From: Trichomonas vaginalis G3
Lineage: Eukaryota > Parabasalia > Trichomonadida > Trichomonadidae
Direction: 5' to 3'
Assembly: GCF_026262505.1 (NCBI RefSeq)
Contig: NC_067205.1
Location: 11,594,001 to 11,658,000, forward strand
DNA: 64,000 nucleotides
Part shown: piece after piece, positions 38,255 to 47,812 of the stretch
How the letters are laid out: each line of letters starts with the position of its first letter
Numbering within the stretch: the stretch's first letter is position 1
Notes under the pieces: model-generated
The model's input: only the letters and a program-made list of their open reading frames with translations
Databases searched by the model: none
What the model was told of the DNA's origin: nothing
Translations under genes and position numbers: made by a program

Positions 38255-39946
38255 TTAATCCATTATGAATATTGTATTATATAATATTGAATTTGGGTGA
38301 GTATTTAAAACTGGTCTTGTTATCAATATTAACGTATTATTTTTGAAAATTGCTTTTCTAACATCTTGAAATTTTGTGATTTCAGACCAGTTTCTTCCAT
38401 CATTACTGATATTTACTAAATCACCACATCCAAAAGCAATGAAATACCCATCAATATAAAATAAATTAGTAAATCTATAATTTCGAGTAAATTTTGGAGT
38501 GAATGAATAAACCAATTCCCAATTTGATAAATCCTGTGATAAATAAATATGTCTGTTATAACTTACAGGATATGAATAGACCATTCCACCTGAAACGAGT
38601 ACATAAACATTTGATCCATAACATAAAGCTTCAATGTCTCCATCAGCTTGAAAAATTTGTTCAAATTGACCTTGTGTTATTGAAGATGATCTATAAATTT
38701 TATCATTTTGTAGGATAAAATACATGTTGTTAATGTAATACCACTTACTTGTATAATCAATTTTCAAATCTGATGACATCATACTAAACATATAATAATT
38801 TATCCCATCCTCACTAATGAAAATTTGATTGACTTCATAAATTAGTACCCATTTATTATTAACGCATCTAATAGGATTATTTGGATATTTAAATTTAGCA
38901 TCTTGATTTAAATTACATTTGAACCATTGGATACAATCGAATGAATAACAAGGGCAAAAATCATCTCCAACCGTTATCATTCCCATAAATTTACCGTTAT
39001 TATATTCAACATATAAAATTCTTGGATTAATGATTGGCTTTCGTGTATCGGGATTCCAAACAGATGGAGTAAATGATTCATAGTTTTTAAAATCATTTGT
39101 TTTTAAATAATAAAGTACTCCTGCTGTATAAAATAAATACGTGGTCACTCCATCGAAACATATCCATTCAAAAGAATCTATATCAAAGGTTTTATCTGAT
39201 GATTTCATAAAATTTAAAAATGGTGGAGTAAAATAGACCTCTGATTGCTTTATTTCTTCATTAACAAATGATATATCAGCTTTCTTTGCTAACTCAGTAT
39301 TAATGAATGAAATAACTTTTTCCTTATCTGCTTTCTTCATTAACTCATTGTTAACATATGTTTTATCCGCTTTAAGGTCTAAACATCCTGAAACCCATTC
39401 TGTATCAGCTTTAACTTTAAAAGTCTCCAATGTCCATTCATGATACCATTCAACCTTTTCTTTAATTTCATTATCTTTTTCATCAACATAAACCAAATTT
39501 GCTTTCTTATTTAATTCAGTATTAACGTATTCCTTATCCACCTTCTTCATTAACTCATTGTTAACATATTCCTTATCCACCTTCTTCATTATGTCATTTA
39601 GGAAACCTTCTATGAATTCCTCATTTAAATTAAATCTTCCAATCTTCAAAACTTTAGGAAATGCATTTAATGCGTAATATCTCTGTTCTTCTGGTGGAAT
39701 TGATGTTATATCATCCGTTATACCTTTAATTTTTGAATTCATAAATAAAATTTCTTTTATATTTGATATCACTGCACCACCCTTGCAAACGAATTCGAAA
39801 TGTTCATTTTTCAATACTATCTCCAAATCTCCATATTTCAACCTTTGCGTTTGTTCTGCCGTCTTTGAATTATATGCATATGTGGCGTATGTAATGGTCT
39901 GAAGGACCTGGGCGCTTTGCGCCTTAAGTTGCTGTTGTTTAATCAT
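38255..39946 (-). CDS. Polinton phage-style fibre with beta-propeller-like head
   Basis: 563 residues, open in this copy. Residues 1-110 form an attachment-like head with a shared N-terminal motif (QQLKAQSAQVLQTI). Residues about 115-230 form a repeated shaft of the type KKVDKEYVNNELMKKADKEYVNTEL, as in trimeric phage and giant-virus tail fibres. Residues about 240-563 carry repeated blocks like 'YNNGKFMGMI', 'SEDGINYYMFS', 'LSQDLSNWELV' and 'ISNDGRNWSEI', each an Asp-box/BNR-like blade motif, suggesting a beta-propeller that binds glycans. Together with the collar-like gene it looks like a receptor-binding module. The structural role is inference from motif order. Confidence 0.75.
   Translation of the reverse strand: MIKQQQLKAQSAQVLQTITYATYAYNSKTAEQTQRLKYGDLEIVLKNEHFEFVCKGGAVISNIKEILFMNSKIKGITDDITSIPPEEQRYYALNAFPKVLKIGRFNLNEEFIEGFLNDIMKKVDKEYVNNELMKKVDKEYVNTELNKKANLVYVDEKDNEIKEKVEWYHEWTLETFKVKADTEWVSGCLDLKADKTYVNNELMKKADKEKVISFINTELAKKADISFVNEEIKQSEVYFTPPFLNFMKSSDKTFDIDSFEWICFDGVTTYLFYTAGVLYYLKTNDFKNYESFTPSVWNPDTRKPIINPRILYVEYNNGKFMGMITVGDDFCPCYSFDCIQWFKCNLNQDAKFKYPNNPIRCVNNKWVLIYEVNQIFISEDGINYYMFSMMSSDLKIDYTSKWYYINNMYFILQNDKIYRSSSITQGQFEQIFQADGDIEALCYGSNVYVLVSGGMVYSYPVSYNRHIYLSQDLSNWELVYSFTPKFTRNYRFTNLFYIDGYFIAFGCGDLVNISNDGRNWSEITKFQDVRKAIFKNNTLILITRPVLNTHPNSILYNTIFIMD
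39896..39923 (-). repeat. double-hairpin mini-element in the fibre gene
   Basis: On the plus strand GGTC-TGAAG-GACC, two bases, then GGCGC-TTT-GCGCC. Same module as in the integrase gene. Confidence 0.75.
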
Positions 39947-39970
39947 TTATTACGATTTAAAAATAAATAT

Positions 39971-40681
39971 TTAATCCGTTATCTCATCAGCTATTTTCTC
40001 TATTTGAAATTGCCATAATATTTCATTCATAAATTCTAAATCACAATCAAATAGGTCAGTTATTCTAAATTTAATATTTGATAAATCTTTTGAATGAAGA
40101 ATAAATGAATTCCCGGATAATTGAAACGGATATGATAAAGAAAATGTGTTTAAGTTGATGGATAAAATGTTTTGTATTGATGGGTAAGAGTTAGGGTCTA
40201 ATGTTTGATGTGAAAATCTCATTGGGGTATTAACTTTATCACATTTGATTAAAATGAAATTGGAACCAGTGTCAGAATACAAAACATCCCCAACATCTTT
40301 TTCAAAATTTAATATCCCCAACAATGAACGAAGATGAGGAGTACAAAATTTAATTTTCAGCGGAAATTTAATAAGGTTATTTATTTCATCAAGTTCAAAA
40401 AGTTTATCAGGTTTTGATTTAAAATTTTCTTTATACCATACGATAAATGATTCATTTAAATAACTTAAAATCATGTTAATATCCCATTTCGCTATCACAT
40501 TATTTATATACATATCATACGTTTTTTCAAGGTCATCTTTAATAAATGATATATAATCTGAAGGGTCTAAAAGAATGGGATTAAATTTACCACTCACAGA
40601 AACGAGAGTAACATTATAAATTCCGCTAACTGTTAAATTTAATTCACAGTTATTATTCGAAATAATATTGATAATTGACAT
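39971..40681 (-). CDS. Polinton beta-rich protein (unknown, possible minor capsid/penton)
   Basis: 236 residues, open in both copies (53896-54606). Hydrophobic beta-strand pattern at the start (LNLTVSGIYNVTLVSVSGKF) and in the last third (LSINLNTFSLSYPFQLSGNS). Divergent from 40702-41181 with a very short shared start region. Located in the structural gene block, so a capsid-accessory role is likely but unproven. Confidence 0.65.
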   Translation of the reverse strand: MSIINIISNNNCELNLTVSGIYNVTLVSVSGKFNPILLDPSDYISFIKDDLEKTYDMYINNVIAKWDINMILSYLNESFIVWYKENFKSKPDKLFELDEINNLIKFPLKIKFCTPHLRSLLGILNFEKDVGDVLYSDTGSNFILIKCDKVNTPMRFSHQTLDPNSYPSIQNILSINLNTFSLSYPFQLSGNSFILHSKDLSNIKFRITDLFDCDLEFMNEILWQFQIEKIADEITD

Positions 40682-40701
40682 TTTTTATTACGATTAAAAA
40701 T

Positions 40702-41181
40702 ATGGTAAAGCGTTATTTTCCAGTGATAAATAAAACTAGAATAAGATTACCTCAAGAATTCATAAATTCAACGAATAAGAAATTCATTCATGTTATAAAT
40801 TTTAGTGTTTTCAGAAAATATGAGTCAGTGTCATATTCATCAACATGTTATATTTCACTTCATTCAAATTTAGTTCAATCAAACCCATATAATGACCATT
40901 TCATAAGATTTTCAGATGGTATTAAAAATGTAATTGATAGATTAAAATATGAACAGATTGACAATATCGAATTTTTGGAATTTTGGTTTAAATATCCCGA
41001 TGGAAAAAAGATTGAAGTTAAAGATAAAGCTGATACTATAACAAAAACAATTACAATGACCGATCCGGATAGTGGGGAACAAAAAGAAATAAAACAAACG
41101 ATAGAAACTGGTGAAAGGTCAATTATTATTGATTATGATTCAAAGGATTATTATTCGATAATGTTAATGCTTGAATATTAA
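40702..41181 (+). CDS. Polinton beta-rich protein on the opposite strand (unknown)
   Basis: About 159 residues from ATG 40702; the frame extends upstream without an ATG. Beta-rich (FIHVINFSVFRKYESVSYSS), then a charged segment with DKADTITKTITMTDPDSGEQ. It is the only plus-strand gene in the middle of a minus-strand block, and its end overlaps the next gene's end by 4 nt. Possibly a penton-like or other virion protein. Near-identical in copy B (53396-53875). Confidence 0.65.
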   Translation: MVKRYFPVINKTRIRLPQEFINSTNKKFIHVINFSVFRKYESVSYSSTCYISLHSNLVQSNPYNDHFIRFSDGIKNVIDRLKYEQIDNIEFLEFWFKYPDGKKIEVKDKADTITKTITMTDPDSGEQKEIKQTIETGERSIIIDYDSKDYYSIMLMLEY

Positions 41182-41845
41182 ATAGCCTTAACAAAGAATT
41201 TTTCAAGTGATATTTTATATTCATCAACTATTTTATTATAAATATCATTATATGTTAAATGAAGTTCAGTTGTTGTTCCGTTCTTTGATATCTTAATTGT
41301 GCTAATATCCTTTATAGGATTTATTTTTGCAACTGTTCCGCAGCATGAAACCTCATCATCTATGAAAAATTGAATCTTAACGTCTGAATCTTGAACATCA
41401 CAAAGAATGGCGATAATGTGAATTAATGATTCATAAGGTAAAATAATTAAACCGGATTGATCAATTAAATTTATTATTGAATCATAATTATTAATTATTA
41501 TATCACGGTAAATTTTCATTAATTCAGAATTAATGTCTATTTTATATGGGTTCTCGATGTTTGATGAAAGAGGCGGGGGTATGTTGGATAAGTGGGAATT
41601 TCAACAGGTTCTTTACCGGGTTCAGATAAAATGATTGGGTCTCCATCTTCTTTATTTTGCTCCTCCTCCTTTTTCGGTAAGTCACGAGTTAATAAATTTG
41701 GTTGAGTTGCTGACCTTGTTAATTCAGGGCTAACATTAACTTTAACATTTTGAATAATTCGTGATTTATCATCGTTTACGTTATAAGCAACCGTAATCTC
41801 TGCTTTTGCGTTAGTGTTCTTTTGACTAGTGAAACGTCTTCTCAT
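41178..41845 (-). pseudogene. Polinton structural-block protein (broken in copy A)
   Basis: Matches the open 221-residue gene at 52734-53399 in copy B. The N-terminal part is basic then Pro/Glu-rich (RDLPKKEEEQNKEDGDPIIL); the C-terminal part is a small alpha/beta domain (LIDQSGLIILPYESLIHIIA). About one break here. Function unknown. Confidence 0.65.
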
Positions 41846-41877
41846 TTATAATCGAATAAAAAAATATATTTAAACTT

Positions 41878-42777
41878 TTATTTTGCTGGAAGTTTTGAAT
41901 CTATTATTCCCTGTATTTGTTCTTGAAGTTGATTTTTAGCTGTTTCATTGTAATTAATAGACCTAATATATTCATTAATTGCATTCTTATAATCATCTGA
42001 TTTCTCAAATTTTCTTTTATCTGATTCCTTAACTAAATCATAAGTTAAACCTCGTTGCTGATATAATGGTTTCTTAATTAAATCTTTGAATGCTTGAGAT
42101 AAAGCACCTGATGCAATTCTTGCTACTATAATTGGTTGGAATTGATGTTTAAGTTCATCTTTAACATTTGCGAAAACTGGATCGAATAAAGCAACTTTAA
42201 AGAATTTCTTAGCTGAAATTTCAGGTCTAATATTTGCATATTGACCATCAAACTGGTTAGAATATCGTGGTAATCCATCCGGTCCCTCTTCAATAGCATT
42301 TAATTCTTCATTGAAATAAGAATATGGATTATAACGGTATGAATTAATTGGCCCATTTTCACCTTCTCCAATGTATTGTTTAACAGCTTTTCCATTTTCA
42401 TCAAATTGCATAGGATAACGTTCATTATATGCTTTACGTTTAGGATAATCAGTTATAGTTAATTTATAACCATTTATGACTTTAATATTACCTTGACCAT
42501 CAGTAATGAAAACTTCATTTATACCATCAGGTTTTCCATTTGGACCCGTAATGTCTGCTTCGTGTGCTTCCCAATTTGGACCTTGACGTTTGGCATATGC
42601 TTGAGCTTCTGGTAATGTTAAAACGTTTCTCATTTGTTTAACATCTTTTTGAAGACCAGCAACAATATGAACTAATTCTTTCATTCCATCAGGAACTTTC
42701 ATAGTTCTATTATATGCACCCTTTTTGTTTGTTCCTTGTTTTAATGGAACCTGTAGAAGATTTGCTATTTCTGTCAT
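41878..42777 (-). CDS. Polinton conserved virion-like protein (unknown)
   Basis: 299 residues, open in both copies (51802-52701). Distinct central phrase [20 protein letters not shown], then [20 protein letters not shown], then [17 protein letters not shown]; the C-terminal half is helical. The sequence style is that of minor virion proteins of large DNA viruses and Polinton-like elements. It lies between the ATPase gene and other structural genes. No enzyme motif seen. Confidence 0.68.
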   Translation of the reverse strand: MTEIANLLQVPLKQGTNKKGAYNRTMKVPDGMKELVHIVAGLQKDVKQMRNVLTLPEAQAYAKRQGPNWEAHEADITGPNGKPDGINEVFITDGQGNIKVINGYKLTITDYPKRKAYNERYPMQFDENGKAVKQYIGEGENGPINSYRYNPYSYFNEELNAIEEGPDGLPRYSNQFDGQYANIRPEISAKKFFKVALFDPVFANVKDELKHQFQPIIVARIASGALSQAFKDLIKKPLYQQRGLTYDLVKESDKRKFEKSDDYKNAINEYIRSINYNETAKNQLQEQIQGIIDSKLPAK

Positions 42778-42817
42778 GTTTAATTATAAATAAAAAATAA
42801 AAATTAATTATAAAAAG

Positions 42818-43645
42818 TTAATCAAATTTAACACCTCCTTTATTTAAATCAACTATTATTTTTCCATGTTCACCTAATTGCTGATATTGTGTGTAAAGTT
42901 CATTAATGCTCATTGGTAAATTCACTTGATAAAGCATAACGTTCAACTGTTGACGACTAAACCCACTGAAAATGAAAAGGGTTAATAGATTTGATTTAAT
43001 GTTTGTGCTTAATGCTTTGAAGTATTGAACAGCCATGAAGAATGAACACTGAATGTGTCGACATTGAGTTAATAACTGATTAAAATATGATTTCTCATTT
43101 GTTATTAGTTTTGATTTCACTGCATCATCTAGAAAAATGAGTGAATGCAAAAATTCTCTATCAAAATTTGAAATAGAAAGTGTTTCAAATAATTCATCCC
43201 GTTGTTTATCAATAATTTTATCCTCTAATCCTTGCTTCTTGATTGTATTATATAATTCTTTATACATTAAAAAGTTTTTTAAATAATCTTCTGCTTCTTC
43301 TTGTGATAAATAAATAATTGGAATTTTGATTAAATGCTTTAAAGATTCAAATGTATCATCTGAAGGTGAACCTGAACGGTTGATATAAATTAACACATGT
43401 GAATAGGGGGAAGTGTTAGCAATAATGATAATTTGTTTTAATATCGTTAATGTTTTACCTTTATTTTGTTTACCAATTGCTGCAGTGATTGAATTTAAGT
43501 AACATTCAGAATATGGAATTTTCATTAATTTTTCCTTAGATAGAGCATTTCTATTATCACTCAATGCTTCATTAATCATATCATCTATGTATGTATTATA
43601 TACTCCTGCTAATTCTTCATAAGGAGTGTATGAATTTAAATCCAT
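42818..43645 (-). CDS. Polinton DNA-packaging ATPase (A32/FtsK-HerA-like)
   Basis: 275 residues. Walker A: AAIGKQNKGKTLTILKQ at about residue 52; Walker B: FLHSLIFLDDAVKS; sensor-like segment HIQCSFFMAVQYFKALSTN. This order is that of the A32 branch of packaging ATPases found in Polintons, virophages and large DNA viruses, which pump DNA into preformed capsids. Adjacent to the capsid gene, as usual. The counterpart in copy B is 50937-51771. Confidence 0.88.
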   Translation of the reverse strand: MDLNSYTPYEELAGVYNTYIDDMINEALSDNRNALSKEKLMKIPYSECYLNSITAAIGKQNKGKTLTILKQIIIIANTSPYSHVLIYINRSGSPSDDTFESLKHLIKIPIIYLSQEEAEDYLKNFLMYKELYNTIKKQGLEDKIIDKQRDELFETLSISNFDREFLHSLIFLDDAVKSKLITNEKSYFNQLLTQCRHIQCSFFMAVQYFKALSTNIKSNLLTLFIFSGFSRQQLNVMLYQVNLPMSINELYTQYQQLGEHGKIIVDLNKGGVKFD

Positions 43646-43669
43646 TTAATCAAAAATAAATTTATAATT

Positions 43670-45305
43670 TTAAACATTTCTATTCATCAATATTTCATCA
43701 TATGAACTTCTATACTGTGGTGGTGTACCTGTTGGATGATATTTCAAACCTTCATCCGGTGTCCATGTCCAATATGTAGTCCTAGTAAACCAAACCTGAG
43801 GAGGATTTGTCACCTTTGAACAGTAAGTGTCATTTTCACCCTGAATGATTGGATAAGCTTTCACTTGTACTGTAACTTGTGAGTTGAAAGTTTCTAATCC
43901 ATCAAAGAATATACCCGCTCCATCACGTTGAACTGGAATAGTGCATAAGAATGAAGTTTGGTCTTTCCATGTTCTAGCTAATGGCGTGCCATCATCTGCA
44001 TTCAGTGGTCTAGTTAATGAGTCCTCGTATTCTTCTGTGCATTCATTCACTCCATCTAAATCAGAAGCTTGAAGCATACGTGTAAAGAATATGTCCCACT
44101 GTGGTCATCGCTTGATCGGGGAAGTTTCTGGAATCTATAGTGACCTGAAGACCTCGAAGCATTGGATTTTCTAAAACTGTTCTTTGCATTTTCTTCGGAA
44201 ATGCTAACACAACATCTGTAACATTATGAAGAGCGTATGAGAAATCTGAGCTAATACCTTCAGGAGTGATGCAACCTCCATTTAGTGAACGAACGTCAAT
44301 ATGTTGAGCTGGAATCATGAATGGATCTTCCTTACTGAATAAACGTGGTATTGCTTTAACTGATTCTTCAATTAAACCGTATCCTGGTGTAATGCATTTA
44401 TCCTCTAAAACTTCCATCTTTGTGCATGAAATAATAACGTCATCAACTGTTGCGTCAGCAGATGTAGCGGCTAAGCTTGTAATTAATTTGGCAGGAAGTC
44501 CGATTTGTTGGAATTTGCGATCATATTTATAAACATGATTCATAATCTTTTCATAATTTTCATCAGTTATCTTTTCATAAACGTAATTTTGTAAATCAGC
44601 AACTCTTAACGGGTCAACCTGACAAAATACTAAAGTATCCCTGAAAACATAATATTTAAGAATGATATCACCAAATGATTTAGGATAATCATCGAACGCC
44701 TGAAATGCTAACAAATCATTTACCGGAATAATCATATCAAAAGTGACATCAACTTCTTCATTTGCTTTCTTGAAAACTTCTGAAGGGTCAATATATTTAC
44801 CACATACTGAGTTATCATATTTTTGAACATTATTATATAACGAATGAACAAACTTTTTAACTTTCCTTTCTGATTTTGGTTTATATGTTGCAAATGCGAA
44901 AGATTCACGGGCGCAATCCATCTGAAGATAACCGGCATCACCTCTTTCGGTTTCTACTTCTAATTGTTTAAAGCTTTGATTTGATGATTTGTAACCAACG
45001 AATAAACGCATGCATTTAAAAGCGGCATCACATGTGAAAGCTTTATTTGAAACTAGAGTTGCTTTAACTTTGCGTTTAATATATGTGTCACCTAATTGGT
45101 TCACATCATGAGCCGGATTTGTAATTCTTAAATGAGTTTGTTTATCATCAAAATATGGAGCATCAGAGTCATAGCATGAACTTTCAAGTTCTCTATAATA
45201 TCTTCTACCGTCATTCTTTGCGAATATTTCATTTATCTTTTCGAATGAATGAAACACATTTCCATTAATCGGTTTAGTGTTTGGCACCAAATAGTTAGTC
45301 GTCAT
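43670..45305 (-). pseudogene. Polinton major capsid protein (probable double jelly-roll), broken
   Basis: Coding span of about 545 residues with high beta content; segments such as HLRITNPAHDVNQLGDTYIK, VDVTFDMIIPVNDLLAFQAF and PLRVADLQNYVYEKI, and late DLDGVNECTEEYEDSLTR. Length, position next to the packaging ATPase and beta-rich nature fit the double-jelly-roll capsid protein of Polintons; no single motif proves it. About one break in this copy and a few in copy B. Confidence 0.75.
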
Positions 45306-45374
45306 TTATTAATAAATAAAAAATCAAAATTAAAAGATGAAAATGAATTTTTAATTTTAATGAAATAATCAACT

Positions 45375-45589
45375 ATGGCTGCAGGTATATTTAAGAAACT
45401 GTGGATAGAGTAAAAAGAGGAGCGAGTAAAGTTTGGGAAACATTGAAGAAGGGGGCAAATTGGATATTTAAGAATAAAGAAGCAATTAGTGACGTTGCTG
45501 AATCAATAACACCAAAAGCTGCCCCAATAAGAGAAGTTTTAAATAAAGGAGAAAAAGTTTATCAAAGACTACAACCGATACTAAGATAA
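45375..45589 (+). pseudogene. Polinton small amphipathic protein 1 (broken in copy A)
   Basis: Counterpart of the open 71-residue gene at 48987-49202. The start 'M.AGIFKKLW' and the following Lys/Trp-rich helix look membrane-active. About one break here. Confidence 0.55.
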
Positions 45590-45612
45590 AAATAATATTT
45601 ATTTATTTTTCC

Positions 45613-45849
45613 ACTATCTACCTCCTATTTTATTAAGTATTCCTTCAGCTATTCCACCAACTGCGTTACCTGCTTGTGCTCCCATCGCCGGATTACCTGC
45701 TTTAGTACCTAATACTCCACCTATGATAGTTCTGCCGTTTTCGCTACTGGTGCCAAAAAGTTTGCAATGGGTTTAATAATCTTTTTATAAACCCAACCCG
45801 CAGCTTTCTTAATTCCATCCCATAATTTTTTAAAGAATCCTGCCGCCAT
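45613..45849 (-). pseudogene. Polinton small amphipathic protein 2 (broken in copy A)
   Basis: Counterpart of the open 78-residue gene at 48726-48962. The start 'MA.GFFKKLWDGIKKA' is followed by a Gly/Ala-rich hydrophobic tail. Small number of breaks. Confidence 0.55.
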
Positions 45850-45915
45850 TTCTGATTTAATATTAATTAAAAAATATATTTCATCACTTATATTCTAATT
45901 TTTATTTAATGATAA

Positions 45916-46290
45916 ATGAAACCGATTTTAAAAATAAATGAAACAGAGGAGGAAGAAATAAATGAAAGTGAAAATGTTCAACAAAAAATAAACGTTGTTA
46001 AACCAATTACTGAAAATAAAAATTTTTTCATCTGTTGAAGAATTTAATGACTATTATGCTAATAATAAAAAATTATTTGAAGAATTGACAACATGTAAAT
46101 TGAATAAAATGTTTAAAGTTGATGGATTCAAAATTTCAAAAATAAAAGGAGTGGTTAGTTTGAAATCTATTCCTCAATCAAGAATCACCTCATTAATGAA
46201 AATAGATGATTTAACAAAAAGAATAGAAGAGATTGAAGAAAGAATAAATCAGATAATTGATTTCATAAATTCAAATAATTCAAATAATAT
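45916..46290 (+). pseudogene. Polinton acidic/coiled-coil protein (broken in copy A)
   Basis: Counterpart of the open 122-residue gene at 48291-48659: acidic start, central FSSVEEFNDYYANNKKLFEE and a closing coiled coil LTKRIEEIEERINQIIDFI. Start ATG 45916 follows the usual T-rich/TAAATG signal (ATGATAAATG). About one break. Function unknown. Confidence 0.55.
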
Positions 46291-46291
46291 C

Positions 46292-46762
46292 TTAAAGTTC
46301 AATGTTGAACTCATCAAATTCATCTTCATCATTACCATTACCTTTAGCGAGTTTATTTACTCTTTCAACTTTATCTTTTGATAGTCTATCGTTTAATTTT
46401 TTCTGAAGTTTTTCGTTACCAAGTTCTAAAATTTTACACGGATGATATTTAAACCCGTTAAATTCTTTTTCCTTAGTTTTAATCATTAATCTACAAAGAA
46501 CTTTAGTGAGGTGGTTTTGTTGTTTAAACCATTTATCCTTAATATTTGTTATAAATTCAATATCCGGAATTAATTCCCAAATTTTTGAATTTTCGATTAA
46601 TTTACCATCAAATGCAAAAGCAATAGGTTTAATATTAAACTTACCTTTATAAAATAAACTTTGTATGTAATCATCAAAATAAACGTCTACTTGTTTAACC
46701 TGGGTGAGAATTGGTGAAAGTTTATCCATTAATTGATTCACAGTCACGAATTTGCTGTTCAT
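46292..46762 (-). CDS. Polinton 156-residue protein (unknown)
   Basis: Open in both copies (47813-48286). N-terminal helix (VNQLMDKLSPILTQVKQVDV), middle alpha/beta part (FAFDGKLIENSKIWELIPDI), basic end and a final acidic GNDEDEFDEFNIEL tail. No motif of the expected Polinton cysteine protease. Preceded by TTTTTTAATTCGTAAGAAATG. Confidence 0.65.
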   Translation of the reverse strand: MNSKFVTVNQLMDKLSPILTQVKQVDVYFDDYIQSLFYKGKFNIKPIAFAFDGKLIENSKIWELIPDIEFITNIKDKWFKQQNHLTKVLCRLMIKTKEKEFNGFKYHPCKILELGNEKLQKKLNDRLSKDKVERVNKLAKGNGNDEDEFDEFNIEL

Positions 46763-46870
46763 TTCTTACGAATTAAAAAAATAAATTATTCAAAAATGTA
46801 AGACATGAATTTTTAAAGTTTATTTTTTAAAAATTTTTTTATTTTTTATTTCATTATGGTAGTGAATCTT

Positions 46871-47251
46871 TCATTCATGAAAATAATTATTTCTAATTTC
46901 TTTTATTCTCTCGTACATACTAGATTTGAAGAATTCAGAACATTTCCCATAATCTCCTAAATGTTTTCTTATCCCTAACGTGTGCCAGTTATTATATGAA
47001 ACTGAATAAACTTTATCTTTATCTTTGCATCTTTCATCACTTCCAATATATTTATATTTCAATTTTGATTTATTGGTTTCATATTCATTAACGTTTAATA
47101 ATTCACAGTCTTCCTTTTTAAATAAATGTTTTATGTATTCAGGATTAACAATTCTATAATATTGCTTCCCTTTAAATCTTTGAATATAAACAGGAACACC
47201 ATCCTCTAAAATTCGATAATCTATTTTATCTGGTTTTACTTGTTGGGTCAT
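46871..47251 (-). CDS. Polinton terminal protein, long form (unknown)
   Basis: 126 residues. Shares 'NPEYIKHLFKKEDCELLNVN', 'KLKYKYIG' and 'YSVSYNNWH' with the gene at the other end (26242-26556). It faces inward from the right end of copy A. Its counterpart in copy B keeps only the C-terminal part, from 47542 onward. Possibly a DNA- or end-binding protein, but no motif proves it. Confidence 0.65.
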   Translation of the reverse strand: MTQQVKPDKIDYRILEDGVPVYIQRFKGKQYYRIVNPEYIKHLFKKEDCELLNVNEYETNKSKLKYKYIGSDERCKDKDKVYSVSYNNWHTLGIRKHLGDYGKCSEFFKSSMYERIKEIRNNYFHE

Positions 47252-47503
47252 TTATGTAAGAATAAAAAAATAAATTATTTTAAAAATAACTTTAATTTTT
47301 TAATGGTTTATTTTTAAAAAAAAATTTTATTTTTTATTTCATTATGTATGGGCTGAGTGTAAATGTCTTACAATTTTGAAAATTTTTTAAATCTTGATTT
47401 ATTCAAAAACGTAAGAATAAAAACCGTAAGAATCATACACTTTTTACTTCATATGTTAAAAAAATGATACAAAATCGCTCGATATTGTATGAATTCTTAC
47501 GTT
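47252..47503. other. right-end non-coding region of copy A
   Basis: AT-rich, with several CTTACG / CGTAAG motifs (near 47412, 47428 and 47490) and the TIR beyond. No gene. Confidence 0.5.
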
Positions 47504-47541
47504 TACAAAAAAAGTCACAAAACCCATCATATCCTACTACT
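47504..47541 (-). repeat. right terminal inverted repeat of copy A
   Basis: Reads inward on the minus strand AGTAGTAGGATATGATGGG and matches 26089-26126. Confidence 0.8.
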
Positions 47542-47704
47542 AAGGTGTAAAGATAAAGATAAAGTTTATTCAGTTTCATATAATAACTGGCACACGTTAG
47601 GGATAAGAAAACATTTAGGAGATTATGGGAAATGTTCTGAATTCTTCAAATCTAGTATGTACGAGAGAATAAAAGAAATTAGAAATAATTATTTTCATGA
47701 ATGA
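47542..47704 (+). pseudogene. Polinton terminal protein, remnant in copy B
   Basis: Only the C-terminal part remains, near-identical to 46871-47030 of copy A (VSYNNWHTLGIRKHLGDYGK), starting exactly where copy A ends. Confidence 0.75.
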
Positions 47705-47812
47705 AAGATTCACTACCATAATGAAATAAAAAATAAAAAAATTTTTAAAAAATAAACTTTAAAAATTCATGTCTTACATTTTTGAATAATTTATTTTTTT
47801 AATTCGTAAGAA

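Larger units (their letters stand above)
26089..47541. mobile_element. Polinton/Maverick element, copy A (both ends present, about half a dozen breaks)
   Basis: Family call rests on the gene set: exonuclease-type family B DNA polymerase, retroviral-type integrase, A32-like packaging ATPase and probable double-jelly-roll capsid protein. The left end (26089) starts AGTAGTAGGATATGACGGG; the right end at 47541 is its inverse with a few mismatches over about 38 bp. Starting with AG and about 21.5 kb long fit Polintons, although the recognisable inverted repeat is short for them. No 6-bp duplication is seen (left flank ACCAAC, right AAGGTG). The copy is broken at about six to seven places, one being a non-coding insertion at 29644-30329, but most genes remain open, so the insertion looks young. 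Confidence 0.9.

Noticed and set aside
26089-47541. Simple nested insertion of copy A into copy B
   Set aside because: The left flank of A holds no trace of the missing part of B, and no 6-bp duplication is present, so this alone cannot explain the arrangement.
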